Numbered from the stretch's first letter, positions 51,593 through 63,354 are shown. The stretch is 64,000 nt of DNA from Meiothermus sp. (GCF_025056915.1 NZ_JANWVH010000003.1:1-64000); one strand, 5' to 3'. The notes: generated from the letters alone by a model not told the origin. A program made the numbers and translations.

Positions 51593-51747
51593 GACCAGTA
51601 GCGTAGCGCCTTCAATCCCACCTGCCCAGTACATCAAGATAGAAGGCCTGCCAGACCAGCTCCTCACGTGCCAAAGCAGTTCGGGGGAAGTTTCGCAGTA
51701 ATGCCCCGGTAACAGCCCTACCCTACCCTGATCTAAAGGAGGGCCCT

Positions 51748-52194
51748 ATGACCACGCAGCTTGGGCGTTGGGAGCACTTTGATCACCAGGCCGACGTGGG
51801 GGTGCGGGGTATCGGCCCGACGCTGGATGCTGCCTTTGAACAGGTCGCCCTGGCCCTCACTGCTGTGGTCACCGACCCCGCCCGGGTGCGGCCCATCCAG
51901 GCGGTGGAGATCGAGTGCGAGGCCAGCCGGGTCTCGCTCCTGCTGGTGAACTGGCTCAACCGGCTCGTTTACGAGATGGCCACCCGCCATATGCTTTTTG
52001 GCCGTTTTGAGGTACATGTGAGCCCACCCGACCTGGGGGGTACGCTGAGCCTGTACGCGCGGGCCTGGGGGGAGCCTGTGGACCCCGAGCGGCACCAGCC
52101 CGCGGTGGAGGTGAAGGGGGCCACCTACAGCGAACTCGAGGTCGCCAAGAACCCGGCGGGCCACTGGGTGGTGCAGTGTGTGGTGGACGTTTGA
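51748..52194 (+). CDS. Archease
   Basis: WEHFDHQADVGVRGIGPTLDAAFEQVALAL; C-terminal ATYSELEVAKNPAGHWVVQCVVDV. Confidence 0.95.
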   Translation: MTTQLGRWEHFDHQADVGVRGIGPTLDAAFEQVALALTAVVTDPARVRPIQAVEIECEASRVSLLLVNWLNRLVYEMATRHMLFGRFEVHVSPPDLGGTLSLYARAWGEPVDPERHQPAVEVKGATYSELEVAKNPAGHWVVQCVVDV

Positions 52195-52203
52195 GGAGGG
52201 GGT

Positions 52204-53631
52204 ATGGACACAACCCGTCTCATGCAAAAAAGCGAGTTTGAGTGGTGGCTCGAGGCCACCCCGCCCATGCGCGTACCGGGCATTTTATACGCCAGCGAAG
52301 CCCTGCTGCGGGAGATGGACGACAAGGTGCTGGAGCAGATGGCCAACGTGGCCAGCCTGCCGGGGATTGTGCAGGCTGTGTATGCCATGCCGGATGCCCA
52401 CTGGGGGTACGGCTTTCCCATTGGGGGCGTGGCCGCCTTCCGGGAGGACGACGGCGTGGTCTCGGCAGGGGGGGTGGGGTTCGACATCTCCTGTGGGGTG
52501 CGGACCCTGCACACTGGCCTGACCGTAGAGGACCTTGCGCCGCTCAAGGCAGACCTGGCCCAGGGCCTCTTTCGCCATGTGCCGGCAGGGGTGGGCAGCG
52601 TGGGCAAGATTCATCTGGAGCCGGATGAACTCGATGCCATGCTGCAAGGCGGGGCCGAGTGGGCGGTGAAGCGGGGCTATGGAAGGCGCGAAGACCTCGA
52701 GCGCATCGAGGAGCATGGCCGCATGGAAGGGGCCCGGCCCGAGATGGTCTCCGAGCAGGCCAAGCGGCGGCAGGCCGACGAGATGGGCACCCTGGGCTCG
52801 GGCAACCACTACCTCGAGGTGCAACAGGTCACCGAGGTGTATGACCCAAGCGTGGCCGATGCCTTTGGGGTGGCGGTGGGCGATGTGCTGGTGAGCATCC
52901 ACAGCGGTTCGAGGGGGCTGGGCCACCAGGTCGCCACCGACTACGGCAGGCGCATGATTGAGGCCGCCCACCGGTACGGCCTGGAGCTGGCCGACCTTGA
53001 GCTGGCCTGTGCCCCCATCCAGTCCGAGGAGGGCCAGGCCTACCTGGGGGCCATGCGGGCCGCCATCAACTGCGCTCTGGCCAACCGGCAGATTCTGACC
53101 CACCTGGCCCGCGAGGCCTTCGCCTACCTGCTGCCCAGGGCCGACTTGCGCCTGATTTACGATGTTTCGCACAACACCGCCAAGCTCGAGACCCACCTCG
53201 TGAACGGGCAGCCCCAGCGGCTCTACGTTCACCGCAAGGGCGCCACCCGCGCCCTGGGCCCCGGCCACCCCGACCTTCCCGATGCTTTCAGGGCGGTGGG
53301 CCAGCCGGTCTTGATTGGGGGCACCATGGGCACCGCCTCGTACATCCTGGTGGGCACCCCCGAGAGCGAGGCCCGCTCCTTCAGCTCCTCCTGCCACGGG
53401 GCCGGGCGGGCCATGAGCCGCCACCAGGCCCTCAAGCAGTGGCGGGGGCGCGAGCTGGTCAAGCAACTCGGCGAACGCGGGGTAATCGTGCGGAGCCCCT
53501 CCCCCAGGGGCGTGGCCGAGGAAGCCCCCGGCGCCTACAAGGACGTGACCGCCGTGGTGGACGCCGCTCACGCCGCCGGGCTCTCGCGCAAGGTAGCCCG
53601 GCTCGAGCCCCTCATCTGCATCAAGGGTTAA
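52204..53631 (+). CDS. rtcB: RNA-splicing ligase RtcB
   Basis: MPDAHWGYGFPIGGVAAF; GGVGFDISCGVR; GSGNHYLEVQ; SSCHGAGRAMSR. Confidence 0.98.
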   Translation: MDTTRLMQKSEFEWWLEATPPMRVPGILYASEALLREMDDKVLEQMANVASLPGIVQAVYAMPDAHWGYGFPIGGVAAFREDDGVVSAGGVGFDISCGVRTLHTGLTVEDLAPLKADLAQGLFRHVPAGVGSVGKIHLEPDELDAMLQGGAEWAVKRGYGRREDLERIEEHGRMEGARPEMVSEQAKRRQADEMGTLGSGNHYLEVQQVTEVYDPSVADAFGVAVGDVLVSIHSGSRGLGHQVATDYGRRMIEAAHRYGLELADLELACAPIQSEEGQAYLGAMRAAINCALANRQILTHLAREAFAYLLPRADLRLIYDVSHNTAKLETHLVNGQPQRLYVHRKGATRALGPGHPDLPDAFRAVGQPVLIGGTMGTASYILVGTPESEARSFSSSCHGAGRAMSRHQALKQWRGRELVKQLGERGVIVRSPSPRGVAEEAPGAYKDVTAVVDAAHAAGLSRKVARLEPLICIKG

Positions 53632-54218
53632 GGTTGTTCCTTCAACCACTGCCGGAACTGCTCAATTTCGCGGCTCTGTACCGATATAACGCCCTGGCAA
53701 AAGCGCTTGAGTTCGGCCCGTGCGGCTTGCTTTAAGCACGCTCTGGACATCTCCACCGCGTCTTGATGGTGGGGAATCATGCCCTCCAGAAAGGCCCGGT
53801 CTACCGGCATCTCATGGCCGGGCATGGTCTGCATGCCCATCAAGGAAGCCTCCATCATGGGCTTCATGTCGGCCCGCATCATCTGCAGGTAGCGCTGGCT
53901 GGGGGCTACGCCATACCAGGCTTTGAGCCAGCCGGTCAGTTGCGCTATTTCCCTGTTCTGCACGGCCACAATTGCCTGGGCCGCCTTGCGGATGCGGGCA
54001 TCCCTGGAAACCTTCAGTATGGCCCCCGCCATCTCCACCGCCCCCTTGTGATGCTCGATCATCATGGACATGTAGGCGATGTCGAAGTTGCGCCCGGAAA
54101 GCTTTTGGAGCTCGTTCATGGACTGCATGGCCATGCTGCCGTGGCCACTGTGGTCGGTCTGGGCCAGGCCCCACCCGAGCAGCAGGGCCGCTAGAAAGCC
54201 GAAGATTCCTCTGTGCAT
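53628..54218 (-). CDS. DUF305 family protein, secreted
   Basis: FDIAYMSMMIEHHKGAVEMA; FLEGMIPHHQDAVEMS. Confidence 0.94.
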   Translation of the reverse strand: MHRGIFGFLAALLLGWGLAQTDHSGHGSMAMQSMNELQKLSGRNFDIAYMSMMIEHHKGAVEMAGAILKVSRDARIRKAAQAIVAVQNREIAQLTGWLKAWYGVAPSQRYLQMMRADMKPMMEASLMGMQTMPGHEMPVDRAFLEGMIPHHQDAVEMSRACLKQAARAELKRFCQGVISVQSREIEQFRQWLKEQP

Positions 54219-54245
54219 GTTTCCTCCTCAAGCAGCGGTGAAGGC

Positions 54246-56741
<2,496 letters not shown>

Positions 56742-56785
56742 AACGCCAATAGCCGATAGTCAATAGCCAGAAAGACCTGAGGCCG

Positions 56786-57070
56786 CTACCGATACTTCAG
56801 CACTTCCATCAGTTCCTCGACCATCTGCTTGGCATCGCCCCGCAGGGCGGCGCTGGCCACGTGGTGCTCGAGGTGGCTCTTGAGCACCATATCCCCCACC
56901 TTGTCCAGTGCACCCTGCACGGCCTTGATTTGTTTGAGCACGTCCACGCAGTAAGGCTCGCCCTCGAGCATCTTGAGGATGGCCTCGAGGTGTCCCTTGG
57001 CCGAGAGCAGGCGGTTGCGGGCCTCCTGCTGCACCTTGGGGTCGAGGTGCAGGGGGTGTGGGTGCATCAT
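56786..57070 (-). CDS. csoR: CsoR family copper-sensing repressor
   Basis: RLLSAKGHLEAILKMLEGEPYCVDVLKQIKAVQGAL..LKSHLEHHVASA. Confidence 0.94.
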   Translation of the reverse strand: MMHPHPLHLDPKVQQEARNRLLSAKGHLEAILKMLEGEPYCVDVLKQIKAVQGALDKVGDMVLKSHLEHHVASAALRGDAKQMVEELMEVLKYR

Positions 57071-57267
57071 CAGGCCACCCGGGCCGTGTAGCCCTCTTCC
57101 CGCACGGCCTCGATTAGCTTTTCTACCGGCGCCGTCCCAACTACCCTGGCCCTTCCCTCTTGCAGCGAGACCTCTACCTGCTCTACCCCTGGCACGCTCT
57201 TAAGCGCCTCGGTAACGTGACGAACACAGTTATTACAGCTCATGCCTTCGATTTTGAGTTGAACCAT
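57070..57267 (-). CDS. copZ: Heavy-metal-associated copper chaperone (CopZ-like)
   Basis: MVQLKIEGMSCNNCVRHVTEALKSVPGVEQVEVSL. Confidence 0.94.
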   Translation of the reverse strand: MVQLKIEGMSCNNCVRHVTEALKSVPGVEQVEVSLQEGRARVVGTAPVEKLIEAVREEGYTARVA

Positions 57268-57288
57268 GACAACCTCCCCAGACCCCAG

Positions 57289-57316
57289 TATACCCACCCC
57301 CCCTGGGGAGGGGTAT
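57289..57316. promoter_or_regulatory. Probable CsoR operator overlapping the copZ-csoR-copA promoter
   Basis: TACCCACCCCCCCTGGGGAGGGGTA inverted repeat abutting minus-strand -10 TATACT (57287-57292). Confidence 0.75.
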
Positions 57317-57791
57317 GGACAGAAGTCACTTTCCACGAACGTCCTTGGCCGAACCTTGGGGGGCACCTTTGGACGCTCCTCAAGGCCCACTTATACCGAC
57401 TTCAGGCGTCCAACTACAGGATGGGAGTGGGGGGTGGGTCTCCAACTCCTGCGCCCTAACCCCTGCTTCAACGCACCGCTTCATACAGTAGCAAGGTTAG
57501 TATTACCGTGTCGCATAAAAGCCCGTACAACCACACCCGCATGGTGGGGGAATCAGGTCAATCCTGGCCTGGACTCGCCTGGTTCCTCCCCCACCTCGTA
57601 GGGTTGCAGACCCGGCCCTTCATGCAACCAGCAGATGAGGGGTCTTGTCCGATACCCTCCCCAACCCTTTCTACGCGCTAGGGAGGGGCTCGAGGGCGAC
57701 CACTCTTTGGAATCTGTGGGAGGGTATGGGTAACTTTACGACTGTGTACAAAGTCGGCGTTACCCGGCAAGCCACTTTGCCAGGCCGGATC

Positions 57792-58397
57792 TTACCGCAC
57801 GGGGTTCTCCGGCCCCCGGCCCCGGTAGGCATCCACAAAAGCTGCCGCCAGCGCGGCGTTCCAGGTGTCCAGGCGCAGGAGCTTGTTCCAGGCGGTCAGT
57901 TCGATGGTCTGGCCCAGCCCTGGCTTGGGCACCACCACCAGGCCGTCCCACTGCCCGGTAAAGCGGCGCTGCCAGCTACGAATTTGGTTCAAGGCTTCCG
58001 CCGAAGGCGTATCGTAGTAGATGACCACATTGCCATGTTCCAGGGCGTGCACCAGCTTTTCTTTGGGCTCAGGCCGTTCGTAGAAGCCAGGGTTGGTCCA
58101 GTTGGGCCAGTGCACCCCGGAGGTAGGGGGGTCGGTGGCATACTGCACCGGGGTGCCCAGGTTGATGTGGCCCCGTCCGGCGTCGGCATGGCTGATGACC
58201 TGAGCCTCCAACTCCGGCTGGCCCTGGGCAATGAGGGCATCAAACTCACCAGCCGACCGCCCCTGCCACCAGAAAAACCCGCCCAGCAACACCGCCAAAA
58301 CACCCCCTGCGCCCCAGACCCAGGGCATGGGCGAGGGCTTGGGTTGTGAGCGGTACCCGGAGGCCGATTTTTTCTTCTTTTTGGCCTGGTTCGCCAT
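57792..58397 (-). CDS. DUF3105 family protein
   Basis: N-terminal TM; YATDPPTSGVHWPNWTNPGFYERPEPKEKLVHALEHGNVVIYY. Confidence 0.93.
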   Translation of the reverse strand: MANQAKKKKKSASGYRSQPKPSPMPWVWGAGGVLAVLLGGFFWWQGRSAGEFDALIAQGQPELEAQVISHADAGRGHINLGTPVQYATDPPTSGVHWPNWTNPGFYERPEPKEKLVHALEHGNVVIYYDTPSAEALNQIRSWQRRFTGQWDGLVVVPKPGLGQTIELTAWNKLLRLDTWNAALAAAFVDAYRGRGPENPVR

Positions 58398-58580
58398 CGC
58401 TTCCCCCTGAACCTCTAGCTTAGGGGTACTTTAGAATCTCGAGTACCCCATCATCCCACATTCTCAGCGCAGGCAGCTCTGCTTCAGCCTGACCCTCAAC
58501 GCTCCGGCGCTTCCTTTAGTTCTGCGCCGTACAGCTTGAAGATGGGCCTACGGGACTCACAAACGCACTCAGCAAAGCTT

Positions 58581-58772
58581 ATCGCGCCCTTCACAGACGT
58601 GGTCGCCCACGAAAACGAGAAGGGACAAAGAGACGTGCCCACCGAGGTAAGGCACGCTTGTCTGCGTTGCGTCTGGGCCGAGACGCATGTGTTCGAGTTT
58701 CCAGGCGGCCACTGTTCTCTTGAGAACCAGGCTTTCTCGAACTCGAGTGGCTCACCATATGTGAAGAGCGCT
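58581..58772 (-). repeat. Dispersed hairpin repeat, copy F (full length)
   Basis: ATCGCGCCCTTCACAGACGTGG ... CATATGTGAAGAGCGCT; same internal arms as B and E. Confidence 0.93.
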
Positions 58773-58776
58773 TTGG

Positions 58777-58807
58777 ACCACCTCCGGTATGCCAGGGGTG
58801 GTTTTTT
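58777..58807 (+). terminator. Terminator/attenuator-like hairpin upstream of VIT-family gene
   Basis: ACCACC..GGTGGT followed by TTTTT. Confidence 0.55.
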
Positions 58808-58877
58808 GGTCTGGTTACCGCTCAAGGGGGTCTTTTTTCTACCCCGGGAGTGCTACCTTTGAGGCAGGAGGTGCTTT

Positions 58878-59582
58878 ATGTATGCCCGAACCCATATCGA
58901 ACAACACTTCACCGGCTCTGAGACCATCCGGGATGTGGTAATTGGAATGTCCGACGGACTTACGGTGCCGTTTGCCCTGGCTGCGGGGTTATCGGGCGCA
59001 GTGGACAACAGTTTTGTGGTCTTGATTGCCGGCATCGCCGAGGTAGCTGCGGGCTCCATTGCGATGGGGCTGGGCGGTTTTCTGGCAGCCCGCAGTGAGG
59101 CTGACCACTACAAAGCCGAGCTCGAGCGTGAATGGCGCGAAGTGAGGGAGCTGCCCGAACGGGAGACCGAAGAGGTGCGGGCAGTATTCAGAAGGTATGG
59201 GCTGGATGGCGAGCCCCTGGAACAAGCCACCCGGGCCGTCACGGCCCAACCCCAGGCCTGGGTGGATTTCATGATGAAAGAGGAACTGGGCCTGGAAAAA
59301 CCCAACCCCAAACGGGCCCTGACCAGTGCCCTCACCATTGGCGGCTCGTACATCGTGGGGGGCGCCATTCCGCTGATACCGTATGCGCTTCGGCTGCCGA
59401 TGACGAGCGCGCTCTTGTGGAGCGTGGCGGTGACCCTGGTGGCGCTGGCGGTGTTTGGGGCAATCAAAGCTCGCTTTACCGGCATCAGCATGTTCAAAGG
59501 CGCCTGGCAGACGGCCCTGGTGGGGGGTCTGGCCGCAGGGGTGGCGTTTGCGATTGCGCGGCTGGTGAGCGGGTTGGAGTAG
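58878..59582 (+). CDS. VIT1/CCC1 family Fe/Mn transporter-like protein
   Basis: IRDVVIGMSDGLTVPFALAAGLSGA; IAEVAAGSIAMGLGGFLAARSEADHY. Confidence 0.94.
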   Translation: MYARTHIEQHFTGSETIRDVVIGMSDGLTVPFALAAGLSGAVDNSFVVLIAGIAEVAAGSIAMGLGGFLAARSEADHYKAELEREWREVRELPERETEEVRAVFRRYGLDGEPLEQATRAVTAQPQAWVDFMMKEELGLEKPNPKRALTSALTIGGSYIVGGAIPLIPYALRLPMTSALLWSVAVTLVALAVFGAIKARFTGISMFKGAWQTALVGGLAAGVAFAIARLVSGLE

Positions 59583-59607
59583 GCGCGATGGGCGGCCTGG
59601 CTCGCTC

Positions 59608-60093
59608 CTACGGACGCCAGATGCCCATGACCCGCCGCAACCCAATCAGCTCGCCGGTATGGTAGGCGTTGTGGGCAGCCACGATGTGAATTTCACGCAG
59701 GAGGTGGTGCCGGTGCCTGCCGCTGTTGGGCAGGGGGGCCAGCAAATCCACTGCCGGATTCTGCACGAGGGCCACCAGTTCTTGCCGGTCTGCCAAAAAC
59801 TGCTTTACGCTTGCATTCCAGCCCGCAAGGTCGGTGGTGGCCCTGGCAGCGGGCCAGTAGTCCTCGGGGAAGGTGGGCCAGCGGTACTGCTCGGAAGCGA
59901 TATAGTCGAGGATGTCCTTTTGCGCCAGCCGCAGGTGCTCGACCAGATGCCAGAAGGTGTAGGGGCACCCCGGGGGCCGGGTGTTGATGTGCTCCTCTGG
60001 AAAGTCCGCCACCGCATCCTCGAAATCGGCGTGGGCTTGCCGGAGGGTGAGCAGGTTGACCAGTTGCTTTCTGAGCTCGAGGTCTGGGTTCAT
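59608..60093 (-). CDS. DinB family protein
   Basis: LTLRQAHADFEDAVADFPEEHINTRPPGCPYTFWHLVEHLRLAQKDIL..HNAYHTGELIGLRRVMG. Confidence 0.9.
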   Translation of the reverse strand: MNPDLELRKQLVNLLTLRQAHADFEDAVADFPEEHINTRPPGCPYTFWHLVEHLRLAQKDILDYIASEQYRWPTFPEDYWPAARATTDLAGWNASVKQFLADRQELVALVQNPAVDLLAPLPNSGRHRHHLLREIHIVAAHNAYHTGELIGLRRVMGIWRP

Positions 60094-60107
60094 ACGCATC
60101 TCCCGGG

Positions 60108-60722
60108 CTAAGGCCGGGGCCGCTTGATGGTCTCGACATGGGCCCCGTTGTGCAGCACGGCGGTGAAAAGCTCCCACAAAGGCACCGCCAGCTCGGGCTC
60201 GGTGGTGAGCTCGGTAAAGCGAAAATAGGCCGCGTCGCCCGAGGGCAGCACGAAGGTGGGCGTACCGAACACGGCCCGCTCCGCCGCCTCTTCCAGGTCG
60301 CGGGCCAGCTCGCTGCGGCGGGCCTCTTCGTCTTCCAGGTCGGCCAGGAAGCGCTCCAGGTCCAGACCGGCCCGACCGACGGCCTCCACCAGGGTCTGGT
60401 CGTCCCCCAGCATGCGCCGTTCCTGGTGGCGCAGGCGAAAGAGCTCGAGGGCAAAGCGCAGATGCGCGGCCTTTCCCTGCTGCCGGGCCGCGTGCGAGGC
60501 CAGAAAGGCCCGCAGCGACTTTGGCCCATCCAGGGGCTGCTCAACCAGCTTCCAGGCCGGGGCCTGGCGCGGCAGGCCCGCATTTGCTGGATGGTTGCCC
60601 TGCTCCAGGCTAAAGTGCCGCAGCTCCAAGTCGAGCCCCAGCTGGGGGGCCACCACCGCGGCCAGCTCGAGGCCCCGCCAGGCAAAGGGGCACAAGTAGT
60701 CGAGGTACACCAAGGTCTGCAT
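60108..60722 (-). CDS. DsbA family oxidoreductase
   Basis: VYLDYLCPFAWRGLELAAVV; VFGTPTFVLPSGDAAYF. Confidence 0.87.
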   Translation of the reverse strand: MQTLVYLDYLCPFAWRGLELAAVVAPQLGLDLELRHFSLEQGNHPANAGLPRQAPAWKLVEQPLDGPKSLRAFLASHAARQQGKAAHLRFALELFRLRHQERRMLGDDQTLVEAVGRAGLDLERFLADLEDEEARRSELARDLEEAAERAVFGTPTFVLPSGDAAYFRFTELTTEPELAVPLWELFTAVLHNGAHVETIKRPRP

Positions 60723-61693
60723 CAGTCCCCAAAGTACTCGTAGGTCTGGGGGCCTTCCAGGCCCAGCATCAGGTCGAGGTTTTGCACCGCGGCCCCCGAA
60801 GCGCCCTTACCCAGGTTGTCGAAGCGGGCCACCAAAAGGGCCTGTTCGCGCGCGGGGTTCTCGAAGACGAAGAGCTCCATGCGGTTGGTGCCGTTGAGGG
60901 CCTGGGGGTCGAGCACCGGGTGGTGCGCTCCGTAGGTCTCCAGGGGCATCACCTGCACAAAGCGCTGGCCCCGGTAGCGCTCTGCCAGGGCTTCGTGCAG
61001 CTCCACGGCCCTCACCTTGTGGGGCAGGGCCCAAAGGTGTACGGGGATGAAGTCCAGCATGCCCTGACGGAAGCGGGCCACCGCCGGGGTGAAGAGGGGG
61101 GGGTGCTCGAGGCCCGAGTAAAGCGTCATTTCGGGCACGTGTTTGTGGGTCAGCTCGAGGCCATAAGCCCGGTAGTCGCCGGAGAGCCGGTGTTCACCCC
61201 GCCCCTCCATGGCCTCAATAAGCTGCCGCCCGCCGCCGGAGTAGCCCGAGATGGCGTGCACCGAGGCCGCGAAGCTTCGGGGCAGCAGCCCCGCCTCCAC
61301 CAGGGGTCGCAGCAGGGCAATCACCCCCGTGGGGTAGCAACCGGGGTTGGAGACAAAGCGGGCCCGGCGAATCCGCTCCGGCTGCTCGGGGTCAAGCTCG
61401 GGGAAGCCATACACCCAGCCCTCGGCCACCCGGTGGGCCGAACTCGCATCCAGGATGCGGGTCTCGGGGTTCTCCAGCAGGCCCAGCGTGGCTTTGGCCA
61501 GCTCGTCGTGCAGGCACAGGATGGCCACGTCCACCGCGTTCAGGAGGCGCTTGCGCTCGGCCTCGTCCTTGCGCTTGGCGGGGTCAATGGAGAGGAGCTC
61601 CACATCGCTTCGGTGCTGCAAACGCGCCCGGATTTGCAGGCCGGTGGTGCCGGCCTCGCCGTCTATGAATACTTTGGGTTTATGCATATCCAA
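60722..61693 (-). CDS. argC: N-acetyl-gamma-glutamyl-phosphate reductase
   Basis: [46 protein letters not shown]. Confidence 0.95.
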   Translation of the reverse strand: MDMHKPKVFIDGEAGTTGLQIRARLQHRSDVELLSIDPAKRKDEAERKRLLNAVDVAILCLHDELAKATLGLLENPETRILDASSAHRVAEGWVYGFPELDPEQPERIRRARFVSNPGCYPTGVIALLRPLVEAGLLPRSFAASVHAISGYSGGGRQLIEAMEGRGEHRLSGDYRAYGLELTHKHVPEMTLYSGLEHPPLFTPAVARFRQGMLDFIPVHLWALPHKVRAVELHEALAERYRGQRFVQVMPLETYGAHHPVLDPQALNGTNRMELFVFENPAREQALLVARFDNLGKGASGAAVQNLDLMLGLEGPQTYEYFGD

Positions 61694-61699
61694 ACCTTT

Positions 61700-62341
61700 T
61701 TAGCCCAACCGAGCCGAAACCACCATCCAGCGCAGGTTGGGCCCCTCGAAGCCGTCCAAAGTGACCCGGACAAACACGGCCAGGCTCGAGCCCAGCACGA
61801 AAACGCTGTGAATCTCGTAGTCGTAGGCGCAGGCCCTTGAAGCAGGCAGGCGGGTGTCGCGCTGCAGGGCTTTTCCGTCCAGCCTTAGCTCGAGCAGCCT
61901 CGAGGGCTGGGTAAGGCAGCTTGGCTCCCTGGGGGCCTCCGAGGTGGTCAGCTCCAGACGGCGGGGCCGGCCCAGCGCGGTGAATTCCACCCTCTGGACG
62001 GGCGCGTTCTTGCCCGCGACCGGCGCAAAACGCCCCTGGTTGCCCTGCACAATCCCGTACCGGGCCAGCGCAGCCCGGCTCTGGGCCAGAACCTTCCCGC
62101 GGGCCTCGGCGGAGGTTCCCCCGCCCTGCTCGACCACCTTGGCCGAGTGAAGGAGGGTGTTTCGCGCCACATCTACAACATATAGCTCGGCGTAGGGAAA
62201 CCCCGAGCCGTCTTGAACCCCGTACTGCTCAAAGGCCAGGTACTTCCCATCGCGCGAGAAGCCCCAGAACTCGAGGGTGGCCGCATCCCCGGCGCGGGCC
62301 AGCCCCAAAAGGAACCACAAGAGGAGTGCGAGGCCCCGCAT
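61700..62341 (-). CDS. DUF2259-like predicted secreted protein
   Basis: Signal peptide; LEFWGFSRDGKYLAFEQYGVQDGSGFPYAELYVVDV. Confidence 0.82.
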   Translation of the reverse strand: MRGLALLLWFLLGLARAGDAATLEFWGFSRDGKYLAFEQYGVQDGSGFPYAELYVVDVARNTLLHSAKVVEQGGGTSAEARGKVLAQSRAALARYGIVQGNQGRFAPVAGKNAPVQRVEFTALGRPRRLELTTSEAPREPSCLTQPSRLLELRLDGKALQRDTRLPASRACAYDYEIHSVFVLGSSLAVFVRVTLDGFEGPNLRWMVVSARLG

Positions 62342-62345
62342 CGGC

Positions 62346-63287
62346 TTACCCCAGCAGATGATACAGAAGGGCCTTCTGGGCGTGCAGGCGGTTTTCGGCC
62401 TGGTCGAAGACCCGAGACTTGGGGTGCAAAGTGGCCTCCTCGACCACCTCCTCGCCGTAGTGGGCGGGCAGGCAGTGCAGGAAAATGCCGTCGGGGTCAA
62501 TCAGCTCGAGCATGGCCGGGTTGACCTGAAAGCCGGTGAAATCCTTGATTTTGCGCTTCTGGCTGGCCTCGGCCTCCTGGCCCATGGAGACCCAAACATC
62601 GGTGTAGAGCACCTGGGCCCCTTCAGCCGCCGCGCGGGGGTCGTGGGTGAGGGTGATGTCGGCCCCCAGCTTGAGGGCTTCCATGTAGATGACCGCGTTG
62701 GGTTCGTAGCCCCGGGGGGTGGCGATGGTCAGCTTGACCCCCGAGAGCACCGCGCACTGGATGTGGGCGTTGGCCATGTTGTTGCCGTCGCCGATGTAGG
62801 CCACCTTGAGGCCCCGGGTATCGGGAAAGGTTTCCTCGATGGTCTGGTAGTCGGCCAGAAGCTGCACCGGGTGCAGCAGGTCGGAGAGGCCGTTGATGAC
62901 CGGCTTGGAGGAGTAGCGGGCCAGTTCCTCGAGGGTGGAGTGCAGGTAGACCCGGGCCATGATGCCCTCCACCCAGCGCTCCAGGTTCAGGGCGATGTCC
63001 CGCACCGGCTCGCGGGTGCCCAGGCCAATCTCGGCATTGGTCAGGTTCACCGCATGGCCCCCCAGCTGGTTCATGGCCACCTCGAAGGTGGTGCGGGTGC
63101 GCAGGGAGGGCTTCTCGAAGATCATGGCCAGGGTCTGGCCCTCGAGGGGGCGCTGGCCCTTGAAGGCCCCCCGCTTCATGGCGTGGGCGGTGTCCAGCAC
63201 GGCGCGGTACTCGGCGGGCGAAAGGTCGAGGTTGGAAAGGAAGTCGCGGCCCTTCAGACTTGCAATCGGTTTGTTCACTTCAACCAC
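62346..63287 (-). CDS. argF: Ornithine carbamoyltransferase
   Basis: MIFEKPSLRTRTTFEVAMNQLGG; YIGDGNNMANAHIQC; FLHCLPAHYGEEV; GTG start inferred. Confidence 0.96.
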   Translation of the reverse strand: MVEVNKPIASLKGRDFLSNLDLSPAEYRAVLDTAHAMKRGAFKGQRPLEGQTLAMIFEKPSLRTRTTFEVAMNQLGGHAVNLTNAEIGLGTREPVRDIALNLERWVEGIMARVYLHSTLEELARYSSKPVINGLSDLLHPVQLLADYQTIEETFPDTRGLKVAYIGDGNNMANAHIQCAVLSGVKLTIATPRGYEPNAVIYMEALKLGADITLTHDPRAAAEGAQVLYTDVWVSMGQEAEASQKRKIKDFTGFQVNPAMLELIDPDGIFLHCLPAHYGEEVVEEATLHPKSRVFDQAENRLHAQKALLYHLLG

Positions 63288-63354
63288 TGGTGGCCTCCCG
63301 CTGGTGGATGTGTATAAAAACACAACAACGGAGTTTGATTATACGTTGACCGAT

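Noticed and set aside
52285-53649. 454-aa ORF antisense to rtcB (and similar long antisense ORFs, e.g. 16106-18664 opposite uvrA)
   Set aside because: Same GC-driven frame openness; the sense proteins are unambiguous conserved enzymes
57289-57316. CsoR operator as a novel element
   Set aside because: Kept as a feature only: GC-rich TACCC/GGGTA operators ahead of csoR-copZ-copA are well established
58496-58862. Short ORFs over repeat F (and 25281-25598, 48381-48839) encoding similar peptides such as ETHVFEFPGGHC
   Set aside because: Similarity comes from the underlying DNA repeat in different reading frames/strands; stem-loop structure explains it better than protein conservation
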